Source: Pilibacter termitis (GTDB lineage: Bacteria; Bacillota; Bacilli; Lactobacillales; Streptococcaceae). Taken from it: DNA of 34,711 bases. The stretch spans positions 1 to 34,711 of the forward strand of contig NZ_FUXI01000027.1 of assembly GCF_900167335.1 (NCBI RefSeq), given 5' to 3'. Of this stretch, positions 1 through 6,618 are shown piece by piece; position 1 is the stretch's first letter; each line of letters opens with the position of its first letter. The translations under genes and the position numbers were made by a program. The notes beneath the pieces are model-generated. The model saw only the letters and a program-made list of their open reading frames with translations. It was not told where the DNA came from and did no database searches.

Positions 1-232
1 CTGGAACCTGAATCACTCGCTTATTTGCGATAGTTCCATGTTTATAGTAATCTGCTGAGCTCTGAAATAGAACCCCACAACTCTCGCAATGCGTAGGAAC
101 TTTCGCATATAGCCCATCAATTCTGTTGAATTTTCTATTTTTCTTATCTACCCCTCTAGAAAACCAACGGTCCTTTTCAAATATCAAACTTTCATCTTGA
201 AATCCTAGTAATTCTCTTGTACACTTATCCAT
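1..232 (-). CDS. ISL3-family transposase, N-terminal part (runs off window)
   Basis: The open frame starts at an ATG whose first base is 232 and continues past position 1, giving 77 visible codons. It has an AAGGAG ribosome binding site about 8 bases upstream. The visible protein begins MDKCTRELLG and has a zinc-finger-like CESC pair followed by a KHG segment and a VIQVP stretch. This arrangement matches the N-terminal DNA-binding region of ISL3-family transposases. A terminal-repeat-like sequence at 322-346 supports an insertion sequence. The catalytic domain is outside the window, so intactness is unknown. The family call is by motif resemblance only. Confidence 0.72.
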   Translation of the reverse strand, partial: MDKCTRELLGFQDESLIFEKDRWFSRGVDKKNRKFNRIDGLYAKVPTHCESCGVLFQSSADYYKHGTIANKRVIQVP

Positions 233-234
233 GA

Positions 235-286
235 AGACATCTCCTTTACTGTTGGGTTAGGCACTTACATTGTAAACGAGATGTCT
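235..286 (-). promoter_or_regulatory. Hairpin that would sequester the transposase ribosome binding site
   Basis: Positions 235-249 and 272-286 are complementary at 14 of 15 positions, with a 22-base loop. The 235-249 arm contains the AAGGAG ribosome binding site of the transposase. A transcript entering from outside the element would fold it away, whereas one starting inside the loop would lack the second arm. Comparable protection against read-through expression is known for other insertion sequences. Confidence 0.6.
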
Positions 287-300
287 TTTTTTATGCAAAA

Positions 301-346
301 AAATCGCATGGAATTTTTGTTATTCCACACGATTTAGTATAGAGCC
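301..346. mobile_element. Terminal region of the ISL3-like element
   Basis: Read on the minus strand, 346 to 322 begins GGCTCTATACTAAATCGTG, which resembles ISL3-family terminal inverted repeats. Positions 301-314 and 322-335 pair at 12 of 14 positions, forming a second hairpin at the tip that could block incoming transcription. The outer boundary is placed at 346. The other end is outside the window, so the target duplication cannot be verified. Confidence 0.6.
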
Positions 347-365
347 AAAAGATAGTGCCAAAGAA

Positions 366-995
366 TCAAAAATACGGATTATACAATTTCTCCGCTCCAA
401 TCGTTGTGACGTCGCCGTGTCCTGCAAGGACGGTTAAATTTTTATCTAAGGTGAAAAGTTGTGTGCGAATGCTCTCAAGTAATTGTTCCTTATTGCCTGT
501 TGGCAAATCCCAGCGACCAATACCGCCTTTGAACAACGCATCCCCTGAGATGACAAACTCGTCAAAGACAAAACTCACGCCACCAATCGAATGTCCCGGT
601 GTCGCCAAAACTTTGAACTCCATTCCGCCAAGCTCATAAATTTTGCCGATTTCAAACTCAAATTCCGCAGGTTGCACCACTACATTTTCCATATCGTCAT
701 GCCGTGCCAAGCCTGAAAGATTCAACTCTGGCGTATAAAGCCAGCTTTCCTCCTCATGCGAAACATAAAGGGGAATCCCAGAATATTTCGCACGAACTGC
801 CTCTACGCTCATAATGTGGTCGTAATGCGTGTGAGTCAACAAAATCGCAACAGGTGTACGATTTATCTCTTCTATCGCACGCAAAATCTGCTCCGTATCA
901 CTTCCCGGGTCAACTAAAATAAGGTTTTCGTCATTGTAAATATAGTAGGTATTTTCATACGCAACTGCGTTCAACGTTTTCGATACTTTTGGCAT
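366..995 (-). CDS. MBL-fold metal-dependent hydrolase (glyoxalase II-like)
   Basis: This 209-residue cytoplasmic protein has the metallo-beta-lactamase metal ligands: THTHYDH at residues 54-60 (His55, His57, Asp59, His60), TPGH with His135, SGD with Asp152 and GHGD with His193. That is the complete two-metal set of the hydroxyacylglutathione-hydrolase-like branch, and the length is normal for short bacterial members. Physiological substrate is not evident. An AAGAGATGAAG ribosome binding region precedes the ATG. The gene stands alone, separated by about 100 bases from DUF1634 and lying 20 bases from the insertion-sequence end, which may have removed its original downstream neighbour. Confidence 0.85.
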   Translation of the reverse strand: MPKVSKTLNAVAYENTYYIYNDENLILVDPGSDTEQILRAIEEINRTPVAILLTHTHYDHIMSVEAVRAKYSGIPLYVSHEEESWLYTPELNLSGLARHDDMENVVVQPAEFEFEIGKIYELGGMEFKVLATPGHSIGGVSFVFDEFVISGDALFKGGIGRWDLPTGNKEQLLESIRTQLFTLDKNLTVLAGHGDVTTIGAEKLYNPYF

Positions 996-1092
996 AATAC
1001 TTCATCTCTTTCTATTCTTTACAAATTCTTCTACTGAAATTTTAGCACAACTCTATGTTTTTTACGTTAATTCTGCTTATACCAAAAGAGGC

Positions 1093-1458
1093 TTACCCAG
1101 CCCCTAACATCATCGCAAATAGTAAAATACACAACACCACAATCGTAATTCCTACATAAAGTTTGTCACGCTCACGTGCAAATGAATAAATAGAGACAAC
1201 TACACGCAAGATAGGTGTTAAAATCAATAAGAAAAGTCCTGCCATTAGAAAAGCGAACGGTCGAATTTGGGTGATTCCTTGAAAAATGCTTGAAAGTTGA
1301 GTGGGAAATTCATCTCCTTGGTAACCACTTTTTCCTGTTATCAAAAAAAGTAAAAAGCCAAAAATCATTACCGCACAACTAATGCCCACACCAATACGCA
1401 AAATTTTGCCAATGACTTCTTCGATATGAGCCATTTCCAATTTTTCCTTCTCTGTCAT
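1093..1458 (-). CDS. DUF1634 membrane protein
   Basis: A 121-residue protein with three predicted transmembrane segments (about residues 15-38, 68-90 and 98-119). It matches the small DUF1634 family, which is typically encoded beside TauE/SafE permeases. Its start overlaps the end of the TauE/SafE gene by four bases (ATGA), so translation is probably coupled and the two proteins may act together at the membrane. The biochemical role is unknown. Confidence 0.75.
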   Translation of the reverse strand: MTEKEKLEMAHIEEVIGKILRIGVGISCAVMIFGFLLFLITGKSGYQGDEFPTQLSSIFQGITQIRPFAFLMAGLFLLILTPILRVVVSIYSFARERDKLYVGITIVVLCILLFAMMLGAG

Positions 1459-2318
1459 TTGAAAAACACCTCACTTCCACGGTAAAGCATTTGCAAGGCA
1501 ATAATTGCCAAAACTGGAATGAAGATTTTCCTAAGTGTTTTCGCCGGAAGTCTTGGCATAATGCGACTACCAATCGTGGAGCCAACAATAATCCCAAGAG
1601 CAAGTGGTACGGCAATCACTGGCTGAATAACGCCTTGAAAGAAATAAACGACCGCACTTGCTGCTGCGGTAACGCCCATCATCAAATTACTTGTTGCACT
1701 TGACGGTTTTAGTGGCATCTTCATCGCTCCGTCCATCGCCATTACTTTAAACGCACCGCTCCCAATACCTAAAAGCCCGCTCGCAATCCCTGCTCCAAGC
1801 ATAATCAAAGAGCCTTGTGGCACTTTTTCCACTTGATAAACCACTTCTTCATTTGTCGCCTTGTCAAAATAACTGCTGTTTAATTTCAGTTTTTCAGACA
1901 ATTTATCCGCCTGAGCATGATTTAACACTTCTTCTCCTGCTTTGAGTTTTTTATACATATTAAAACATTGAAACGCAAGCAAGCAACTGTATAGCAAGAA
2001 TAAAAACGTACCGTTAAATACACCTGCTAAAACGGCTCCAATAATTCCACCAATTGTCGTAAAAATCTCTAAAAACATTGCCACCCGAAGATTGAGCAAA
2101 TCGTCCTTTAAATAGGCAATCGTAGCCCCTGAACTTGTCGCAATCACTGCGATAATGCTTGCACCTATCGCATATTTTATATCCACACCAAACAAAAGTG
2201 TCAAGACAGGTGTAACGACAATACCCCCACCAAGACCTAAAACTGCTCCCACACACCCTGCCACAACTCCAGTTACTAGCATAGAAAGAGCAAATTCCAC
2301 TAAATTTATTCCATTCAT
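1455..2318 (-). CDS. TauE/SafE-family permease (sulfite/organosulfonate exporter family)
   Basis: A 287-residue polytopic membrane protein made of two related halves. Glycine-rich signatures of the family are visible near the start (VGAVLGLGGGIVVTP, about residues 23-37) and again in the second half (ASGLLGIGSGAFKV). TauE/SafE proteins move anions such as sulfite, sulfonates or sulfoacetate, but the substrate here cannot be read from sequence. It overlaps the isochorismatase-like gene upstream and DUF1634 downstream by four bases each, forming a tightly coupled three-gene set. The hydrophilic insert at about residues 128-165 separates the halves. Confidence 0.85.
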   Translation of the reverse strand: MNGINLVEFALSMLVTGVVAGCVGAVLGLGGGIVVTPVLTLLFGVDIKYAIGASIIAVIATSSGATIAYLKDDLLNLRVAMFLEIFTTIGGIIGAVLAGVFNGTFLFLLYSCLLAFQCFNMYKKLKAGEEVLNHAQADKLSEKLKLNSSYFDKATNEEVVYQVEKVPQGSLIMLGAGIASGLLGIGSGAFKVMAMDGAMKMPLKPSSATSNLMMGVTAAASAVVYFFQGVIQPVIAVPLALGIIVGSTIGSRIMPRLPAKTLRKIFIPVLAIIALQMLYRGSEVFFK

Positions 2319-2908
2319 AACAACTTCTCCAACACTTCATCTGTCGTTCTCACACGTGCAAATTGAGGAAACATTTTCTCTACGATTTGTGTATGCAATT
2401 CTCCGTCAAAATCTGTAATAGCATCTTTGACAATCACTTGATTGAACCCACGCTGAAACGCCTCACGTGCTGTCGTATCTACTCCGTAAGCTGTCGCAAC
2501 ACCTGTCAAGATAATATTTTCAATCCCACGTCTGCGTAGTTGAAGTTCCAAATCCGTGCCATAAAACGCACCCCAATTGTGTTTGTTGACGACAATAACA
2601 TTTTCCGCCTCCTCGTCATGAGCCACCTCAAGCAATAAATCGCTAAAATTCTTCGGTGGAAAACCGTTTGTCTGAGGTAAATGGTCGGTCAACGGTGAAA
2701 GACGCTCCGCACCATAGTTTTTCACACGCACCAGTACAATCAACGCCTCAGTATTTTTCAAACGCTTGGTCAATCGCTCATTTTGAGCAATCACTTCTTT
2801 TGCAGAAAATGGTGCCAAATCCTCACGTTTCGCACTTGAAATCCCCTCTTGTAAATCAATGACCACAAGAGCCGTTTTGGATAGTTCTAGTTTTAAATGA
2901 TTCATCAT
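2315..2908 (-). CDS. Isochorismatase-like hydrolase lacking the usual catalytic cysteine
   Basis: A 197-residue protein of the isochorismatase/nicotinamidase superfamily. It has the N-terminal VVIDLQ motif (Asp18), the lysine in VVNKHNWGAF (Lys109), and the GV-TAR motif near residues 136-148. The position normally holding the nucleophilic Cys is Gly142 (AYGVDTTAR). That is seen in a subset of the superfamily, including isochorismatases proper, and argues against nicotinamidase-type thiol chemistry. The start is one of two adjacent ATGs (2908 or 2905) behind GGAGG. The 3' end overlaps TauE/SafE by four bases, suggesting a shared pathway. Substrate unknown. Confidence 0.8.
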   Translation of the reverse strand: MMNHLKLELSKTALVVIDLQEGISSAKREDLAPFSAKEVIAQNERLTKRLKNTEALIVLVRVKNYGAERLSPLTDHLPQTNGFPPKNFSDLLLEVAHDEEAENVIVVNKHNWGAFYGTDLELQLRRRGIENIILTGVATAYGVDTTAREAFQRGFNQVIVKDAITDFDGELHTQIVEKMFPQFARVRTTDEVLEKLL

Positions 2909-2923
2909 ACCCCTCCAAAAAAA

Positions 2924-3463
2924 TTATTTTTTCTCTCTTTTCGAGTTCAAATCAATGATTTTAGATTGTTTCGGTGTAGCTTTTTTCATTAAATGAGGTT
3001 CATCAAAAAAATCCTCTTCTCCAAATAATTCATCATGCAAATCCATTTCATTAGATAAATCCATTTGCATTAACAGTAAATGAGCGAACATTTCTGCTTC
3101 TGTTAACGGAATTTCTTCCTCTTTCGCCAACGGTTCTGGATAGACAGAAAGACTTCCTCTCATGTTCAAATAAGAACCAAGATATTGAATTTTATTCGCC
3201 GTTTGCTCTCCAAGCACTTGCAACCCTTTATCCAAATTATCAATTTGTTCCCCTAAAACTTTCATATTGGTCAGATTATTTCCTGAAAAAGCATCTGGTG
3301 AAAAGTGCTTGTCCACAATTTCATCAATTTTTCGTTGATAAACCTTTTTTAAATCTCCGTTTTTTGTATAACAATCCAAATCTGCATAATAAGCCAAATT
3401 TAAACGTAAAACGGTTGTGTCACTCATTACTTCTAATTCAATGTTACCTGCTTCTTTCGTCAT
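2924..3463 (-). CDS. Hypothetical protein, 179 residues
   Basis: I do not recognise the family. The protein is soluble, with no signal peptide or transmembrane segment. The N-terminal half is mixed beta/alpha with several Tyr and Asp residues. Around residues 105-160 it becomes acidic (PLTEAEMFAHLLLMQMDL, then ELFGEEDFFDEPH), and it ends in a strongly basic tail (SKREKK). It lies 22 bases downstream of the O-methyltransferase and 15 bases upstream of the isochorismatase-like gene on the same strand, so it is probably in the same operon. Coding potential is supported by the spacing and by an AGGAGG-type site (GGGAGG) before the ATG. Confidence 0.7.
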   Translation of the reverse strand: MTKEAGNIELEVMSDTTVLRLNLAYYADLDCYTKNGDLKKVYQRKIDEIVDKHFSPDAFSGNNLTNMKVLGEQIDNLDKGLQVLGEQTANKIQYLGSYLNMRGSLSVYPEPLAKEEEIPLTEAEMFAHLLLMQMDLSNEMDLHDELFGEEDFFDEPHLMKKATPKQSKIIDLNSKREKK

Positions 3464-3484
3464 TTTTTCCTCCCATTCTTTGCC

Positions 3485-4195
3485 CTAAATCTTTGGCAAA
3501 ATAATCTCATCGTCATCTTTTGTAATCAAAATCACGCCATCGCCAAGAGGTAAAATCGTACTTGTCAGCTGTGGGTGTTCGATAACCGCATCAAAAAATT
3601 GATTTAATCCACGATGAATTGCTCGCTGATTTCGTTTGATGTCTTGAATATCCTTTAACACATCACCCGCTTGGAAAATGTCATCCACCATAAGCACCGC
3701 ACCACGTTTCATAATGCGTAAAATATCTGGTAAAAAGACAATGTATTTAGACTTTGCCGAGTCCATAAAAACAAAATCATACGTGTCACTTGGCAAAGTA
3801 GACAAAATATCGACTGCCTCTCCCTCTAAAAGTGTCACTTTCTCTTGCAAATTCAAGCGTTCATACGTTTTTTTCGCTGCCGCGATCATCATATCATAGC
3901 GGTCAATCGTTGTCACGTGTGAATTTTCTGGTAAACAATTCGCCATAAGGCTTGATGAAAAACCTATTGCCGCTCCAATTTCCAGTACGTTTTTTGGCTT
4001 GATTTGTTTCAAGAAAAATTCTAAAAATACCGCCGTTTCATGAGGAATAATCGGCACACCTTTCTCTCTTGCCTCGCTGGCAACACGTCCAAGTTCGCCT
4101 GCCGTCTGCTTTTGTCTTGTTCTAAGGAAATGCACAATATCCTCTTGTACAATTGGACGCCTCATCATTGGATTGATTCTTTCTTTCTCTGCCAT
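3485..4195 (-). CDS. SAM-dependent O-methyltransferase (family 3-like)
   Basis: A 236-residue class I methyltransferase. The SAM-binding glycine motif is LEIGAAIGFSS (residues 71-81), the acidic end of strand 2 is Asp98 in TTIDRY, and FVFMDSAKSKY (Asp145) with LMVDDIF supplies the metal/SAM-binding acidic residues typical of catechol-type and TrmR-like O-methyltransferases. In Bacillus the related TrmR methylates tRNA wobble uridine derivatives, and a tRNA or small-molecule substrate are both possible here. It is the first gene of the cluster running down to DUF1634. It is preceded by a poorly defined leader that carries a fragment of repeat family 2. Confidence 0.85.
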   Translation of the reverse strand: MAEKERINPMMRRPIVQEDIVHFLRTRQKQTAGELGRVASEAREKGVPIIPHETAVFLEFFLKQIKPKNVLEIGAAIGFSSSLMANCLPENSHVTTIDRYDMMIAAAKKTYERLNLQEKVTLLEGEAVDILSTLPSDTYDFVFMDSAKSKYIVFLPDILRIMKRGAVLMVDDIFQAGDVLKDIQDIKRNQRAIHRGLNQFFDAVIEHPQLTSTILPLGDGVILITKDDDEIILPKI

Positions 4196-4240
4196 TTTTA
4201 CTTCCTTTACTAAAATAAAGGGTACTTCTTAAAGGTACCT

Positions 4241-4489
4241 CTAAAATTTTAAACTCGCATGAATTTTCGCTGCTTTTATTTTCCTTTTACAAATTGTTTT
4301 TATCACAATCAAAGCAATTGTTAAAATCAATAGAATGATACCAAAAGGAATCATCGTTGCATTGATAATTGTTTTATCGCTTGTTTGTTCAAATAAAAAC
4401 AATAGCCGCACGAACATTGATAAAATCACTGCAATGTAAACAATACCTGAAATTAAACTCAACATTCTTAGTTTGCCTATTTCGTCCAT
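4241..4489 (-). CDS. Small two-TM membrane protein
   Basis: An 82-residue protein with two transmembrane helices (about residues 10-31 and 43-64) and a basic C-terminus (KTICKRKIKAAKIH). I chose the ATG at 4489 because AAGGAG lies 7-8 bases upstream. Longer readings would translate the palindromic repeat. The stop codon falls inside a short fragment matching the end of repeat family 2 (4234-4246), so the C-terminus may have been reshaped by a repeat. The family is not recognised. Three tandem repeats form its upstream region. Confidence 0.6.
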   Translation of the reverse strand: MDEIGKLRMLSLISGIVYIAVILSMFVRLLFLFEQTSDKTIINATMIPFGIILLILTIALIVIKTICKRKIKAAKIHASLKF

Positions 4490-4502
4490 TTTTTTGCTCC
4501 TT

Positions 4503-4624
4503 TGTCTAGCTGTGAGGGGCAGGTGTTGGGCAACTGTTCGCAACAGCACTTGAAACTAAAGTTTCAAGCAAGTAAATGCTGTGGCTCACTGTTGCAAACA
4601 CCTGAACGCCCCTCTTAGCTTTTC
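4503..4624 (+). repeat. Palindromic repeat family 1, copy A
   Basis: A 122-base imperfect palindrome. In order it contains a constant TGTCTAGC end, GAGGGGC, stem word AGGTGT, stem word GCAAC, constant internal loop TGTTCGCA, stem word ACAGCA, and tip stem CTTGAAAC/GTTTCAAG. The complements GCTGT/TGCTGT, GTTGC and ACACCT follow, interrupted by the opposing constant loop GGCTCACT, and then GCCCCTC and AGCTTTTCT. It is the copy nearest the small membrane protein gene, whose ribosome binding site follows the CTAGACA end directly on the minus strand. No coding function seen. Confidence 0.9.
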
Positions 4625-4626
4625 TT

Positions 4627-4750
4627 TGTCTAGCTGTGAGGGGCTGAAGTTTGGTGGCTGTTCGCAGTACCGCTTGAAACTTACGTTTCAAGCAAGTAAA
4701 CGGCACGGCTCACTGCCACAAACTTCAAATCGCCCCTCGTAGCTTTTCTT
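4627..4750 (+). repeat. Palindromic repeat family 1, copy B
   Basis: Same framework as copy A but with different stem words: GAAGTTT/AAACTTC, GTGGC/GCCAC and GTACCG/CGGCAC (one mismatch). The constant TGTTCGCA and GGCTCACT loops are kept. It lies head-to-tail between copies A and C. Confidence 0.9.
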
Positions 4751-4872
4751 TGTCTAGCTGTGAGGGGCAGGTGTTGGGCAACTGTTCGCAACAGCACTTG
4801 AAACTAAAGTTTCAAGCAAGTAAATGCTGTGGCTCACTGTTGCAAACACCTGAACGCCCCTCTTAGCTTTTC
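4751..4872 (+). repeat. Palindromic repeat family 1, copy C
   Basis: By eye identical to copy A over its whole 122 bases, although the divergent copy B separates them. Its far end abuts the stop codon region of the YhfI-like gene (4880), so it also forms that gene's 3' flank. Confidence 0.9.
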
Positions 4873-4879
4873 TATTTCC

Positions 4880-5623
4880 CTAAATCTCAAATGTTTTCCG
4901 TTTTTTTGCTAGTTCGACGGTTACTTTTTCTCCTGCTGCCTGTTGAGCTTGTTTGTGTAATAAGTTCAAATCTTTTTCCTGTGGCAAATGTGTGAGGACT
5001 AATTTTTTCACTTGTGCCACTCGTGCAATTTCTCCTGATTCTTTGCTTGTGAAATGTGCATGATGTCGCTCTTGTCCCTCAAATAAATAAGTATCTGCTA
5101 AAAATAAATCTGCATTTTTTGCAAACCCCTTAAACTCCTCCATATAGCCAGAATCCCCTGTAAAGACAAACACTTTCCCCGTTTTTCTTACGGTAAAACG
5201 CATCGCATAACAAGGAACAGGATGAATAGTTTTCATAAACGTTACATCAAAAGGACCGAGGCGAAGGGTTTCGTCAGGGTTATATGCTACCCCTGTGGAT
5301 ACATTTGGCAAGGTCAAATCATTAAAACGGTTCTTATCCTCCGTATGACCATAAATCGACAAATTCATACCGTCCCAATCGTCCTTGTCCCAAAGCTGAC
5401 GGTAATATTGCAACACCCCTAAATCAGCGATATGGTCATGATGATAATGGCTCAATATCACCGCATCCAAGCATAACGGACTAACAAAATGCTCTAACTC
5501 CGTCACCGCACGACTTCCACAATCAAGCAATAAATTGTAACTCCCCTCTTGCAAAAGGTACGCACTCGTCCCCTCGTCATTATGCGGAAACCCTCCAAGA
5601 CAACCTAAAACTGTCACTTTCAT
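4880..5623 (-). CDS. MBL-fold hydrolase, YhfI-like
   Basis: A 247-residue metallo-beta-lactamase fold protein related to ribonuclease Z-type hydrolases and to Bacillus YhfI. Visible motifs are LLLDCGS (residues 31-37), SHYHHDH (residues 58-64, with the HxHxDH ligands His59, His61, Asp63, His64), TGDSGY and, near the C-terminus, LTHLPQ. The intervening HHAHFTSKESGEIA segment matches the conserved region of this subfamily. Cytoplasmic; substrate unknown (phosphodiesterase-type activity is the family expectation). It is separated by 66 bases from nrdG, transcribed in the same direction, and its 3' end runs into repeat copy C. Confidence 0.85.
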   Translation of the reverse strand: MKVTVLGCLGGFPHNDEGTSAYLLQEGSYNLLLDCGSRAVTELEHFVSPLCLDAVILSHYHHDHIADLGVLQYYRQLWDKDDWDGMNLSIYGHTEDKNRFNDLTLPNVSTGVAYNPDETLRLGPFDVTFMKTIHPVPCYAMRFTVRKTGKVFVFTGDSGYMEEFKGFAKNADLFLADTYLFEGQERHHAHFTSKESGEIARVAQVKKLVLTHLPQEKDLNLLHKQAQQAAGEKVTVELAKKRKTFEI

Positions 5624-5689
5624 TTTCTATACCTCACTTCTCTCGTTCATATTACTCATAATGTCTATTATAACATTTCAACCATACAA

Positions 5690-6292
5690 TTAAATCAATT
5701 TATCCTTATGAATTTGTTCAAATGTATTTTTGCCGTCATTGAGCTTTTCCCAAATAACTACTTCACCTTTGGCAAGAGATTTTTTCACATCAATAATTCG
5801 TTGGTTGCTACTGCCACGAAACTGGAGCATTAAATTTTTCTTTGACAACTCAAAACGACCGTCCACTAAAATATCAATTTCATTTAAAAGCTCTAGTTTA
5901 TCTTTTGTCTCAAGCATTAATTCTTCCCAAGTGTAACCTGTCCAACTCCAAATATCTTTCGTATCGCCAAATTCCTTGCGTAATCGCCTCACAAGCGTAA
6001 GGCAAACTTCTGTATTTAAAAATGGCTCCCCACCTAAAAGCGTCACTCCTTGCACATACTCATGAGCGGTATCTTTTACAATTTGATCCTCTAGTTCTTT
6101 TGTATAAGGAGTGCCGTAGCGAAAATTTTGTGCCACAACATTGTAACACCCCTCACAAGCAAAAGGACAACCCGACACATAAATCGAATTGCGTACTCCC
6201 TCGCCATCAACAAAATTAAACGCCTTATAATCAGCAATATAACGTTGCGACAACTCCGAACTCTTCCACTCTTGCGGTTTCGGATTTTTCAT
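5690..6292 (-). CDS. nrdG: Anaerobic ribonucleoside-triphosphate reductase activating protein
   Basis: A 200-residue radical-SAM activase that generates the glycyl radical on the class III reductase NrdD, allowing anaerobic deoxynucleotide synthesis. The 4Fe-4S cluster motif CPFACEGC (Cys42, Cys46, Cys49; spacing CxxxCxxC) is intact, and the SAM-binding LLGGEP follows at residues 85-90. Length is slightly above that of short family members, with a C-terminal extension rich in charged residues. The start is supported by AGGGGGG a few bases upstream. Its usual partner nrdD is not adjacent: the upstream neighbour is tRNA-Arg. Confidence 0.92.
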   Translation of the reverse strand: MKNPKPQEWKSSELSQRYIADYKAFNFVDGEGVRNSIYVSGCPFACEGCYNVVAQNFRYGTPYTKELEDQIVKDTAHEYVQGVTLLGGEPFLNTEVCLTLVRRLRKEFGDTKDIWSWTGYTWEELMLETKDKLELLNEIDILVDGRFELSKKNLMLQFRGSSNQRIIDVKKSLAKGEVVIWEKLNDGKNTFEQIHKDKLI

Positions 6293-6331
6293 CTTGTTCC
6301 CCCCTTGTAGTATTCATTCTCTTCATGTTTT

Positions 6332-6357
6332 ATTATACCTATGGGTACCTCTAAAAA
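6332..6357 (-). promoter_or_regulatory. Probable nrdG promoter overlapping a solo end of repeat family 2
   Basis: On the minus strand TATAAT lies at 6337-6332, about 40 bases before the nrdG start. Immediately upstream (6343-6357) is a 15-base match to the terminus of repeat family 2 (GGGTACCTCTAAAAA on the plus strand), which occupies the -35 spacer region. No good -35 hexamer is visible. Confidence 0.4.
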
Positions 6358-6374
6358 ATCTTTGATTCTAGTGT

Positions 6375-6404
6375 AAAAAAGAGACACTGAAATCCCAGCG
6401 TCTC
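6375..6404 (-). terminator. Rho-independent terminator after tRNA-Arg
   Basis: On the minus strand the arms 6404-6396 and 6389-6381 (GAGACGCTG and CAGTGTCTC) form a 9-bp stem with one G-U pair. A run of six T follows at 6380-6375. Confidence 0.8.
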
Positions 6405-6410
6405 CAAAGA

Positions 6411-6484
6411 TGATTCAGGAGGGATTCGAACCCCCGACCGTTCGCTTAGAAGGCGAATGCTCTATCCAACTGAGCTACTGAACC
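6411..6484 (-). tRNA. tRNA-Arg (anticodon TCT)
   Basis: A 74-base cloverleaf. The acceptor stem is GGTTCAG/CTGAATC, the D arm begins GCTCAGTTGG, the anticodon stem is TTCGC/GCGAA around loop CTTCTAA, and the T arm contains TTCGAAT. The anticodon TCT reads AGA and AGG codons. CCA is not encoded. A terminator follows immediately. Confidence 0.95.
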
Positions 6485-6618
6485 CAACAAGAATAATTAT
6501 AGAGAAATTTGCTCAGAGTTTCAAGTAATTTGAGAAAAAATTTTCCATTTTTATTTATTCTGTTGTTTTTTTGTTGATATTCTTGAGTTTCAAGCCATTT
6601 TGCTTGCTCAATAATTAT

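Noticed and set aside
4506-4706. Open reading frames running through the palindromic repeats (also at 14288-14512, 17497-17601 and 34462-34583)
   Set aside because: They follow the hairpin arms in either direction, have no ribosome binding site of their own and encode mirrored segments, so they are by-products of the repeats.
4503-4872. CRISPR array
   Set aside because: Units are about 122 bp, adjacent without unique spacers, and each is itself a palindrome. No cas genes are present.
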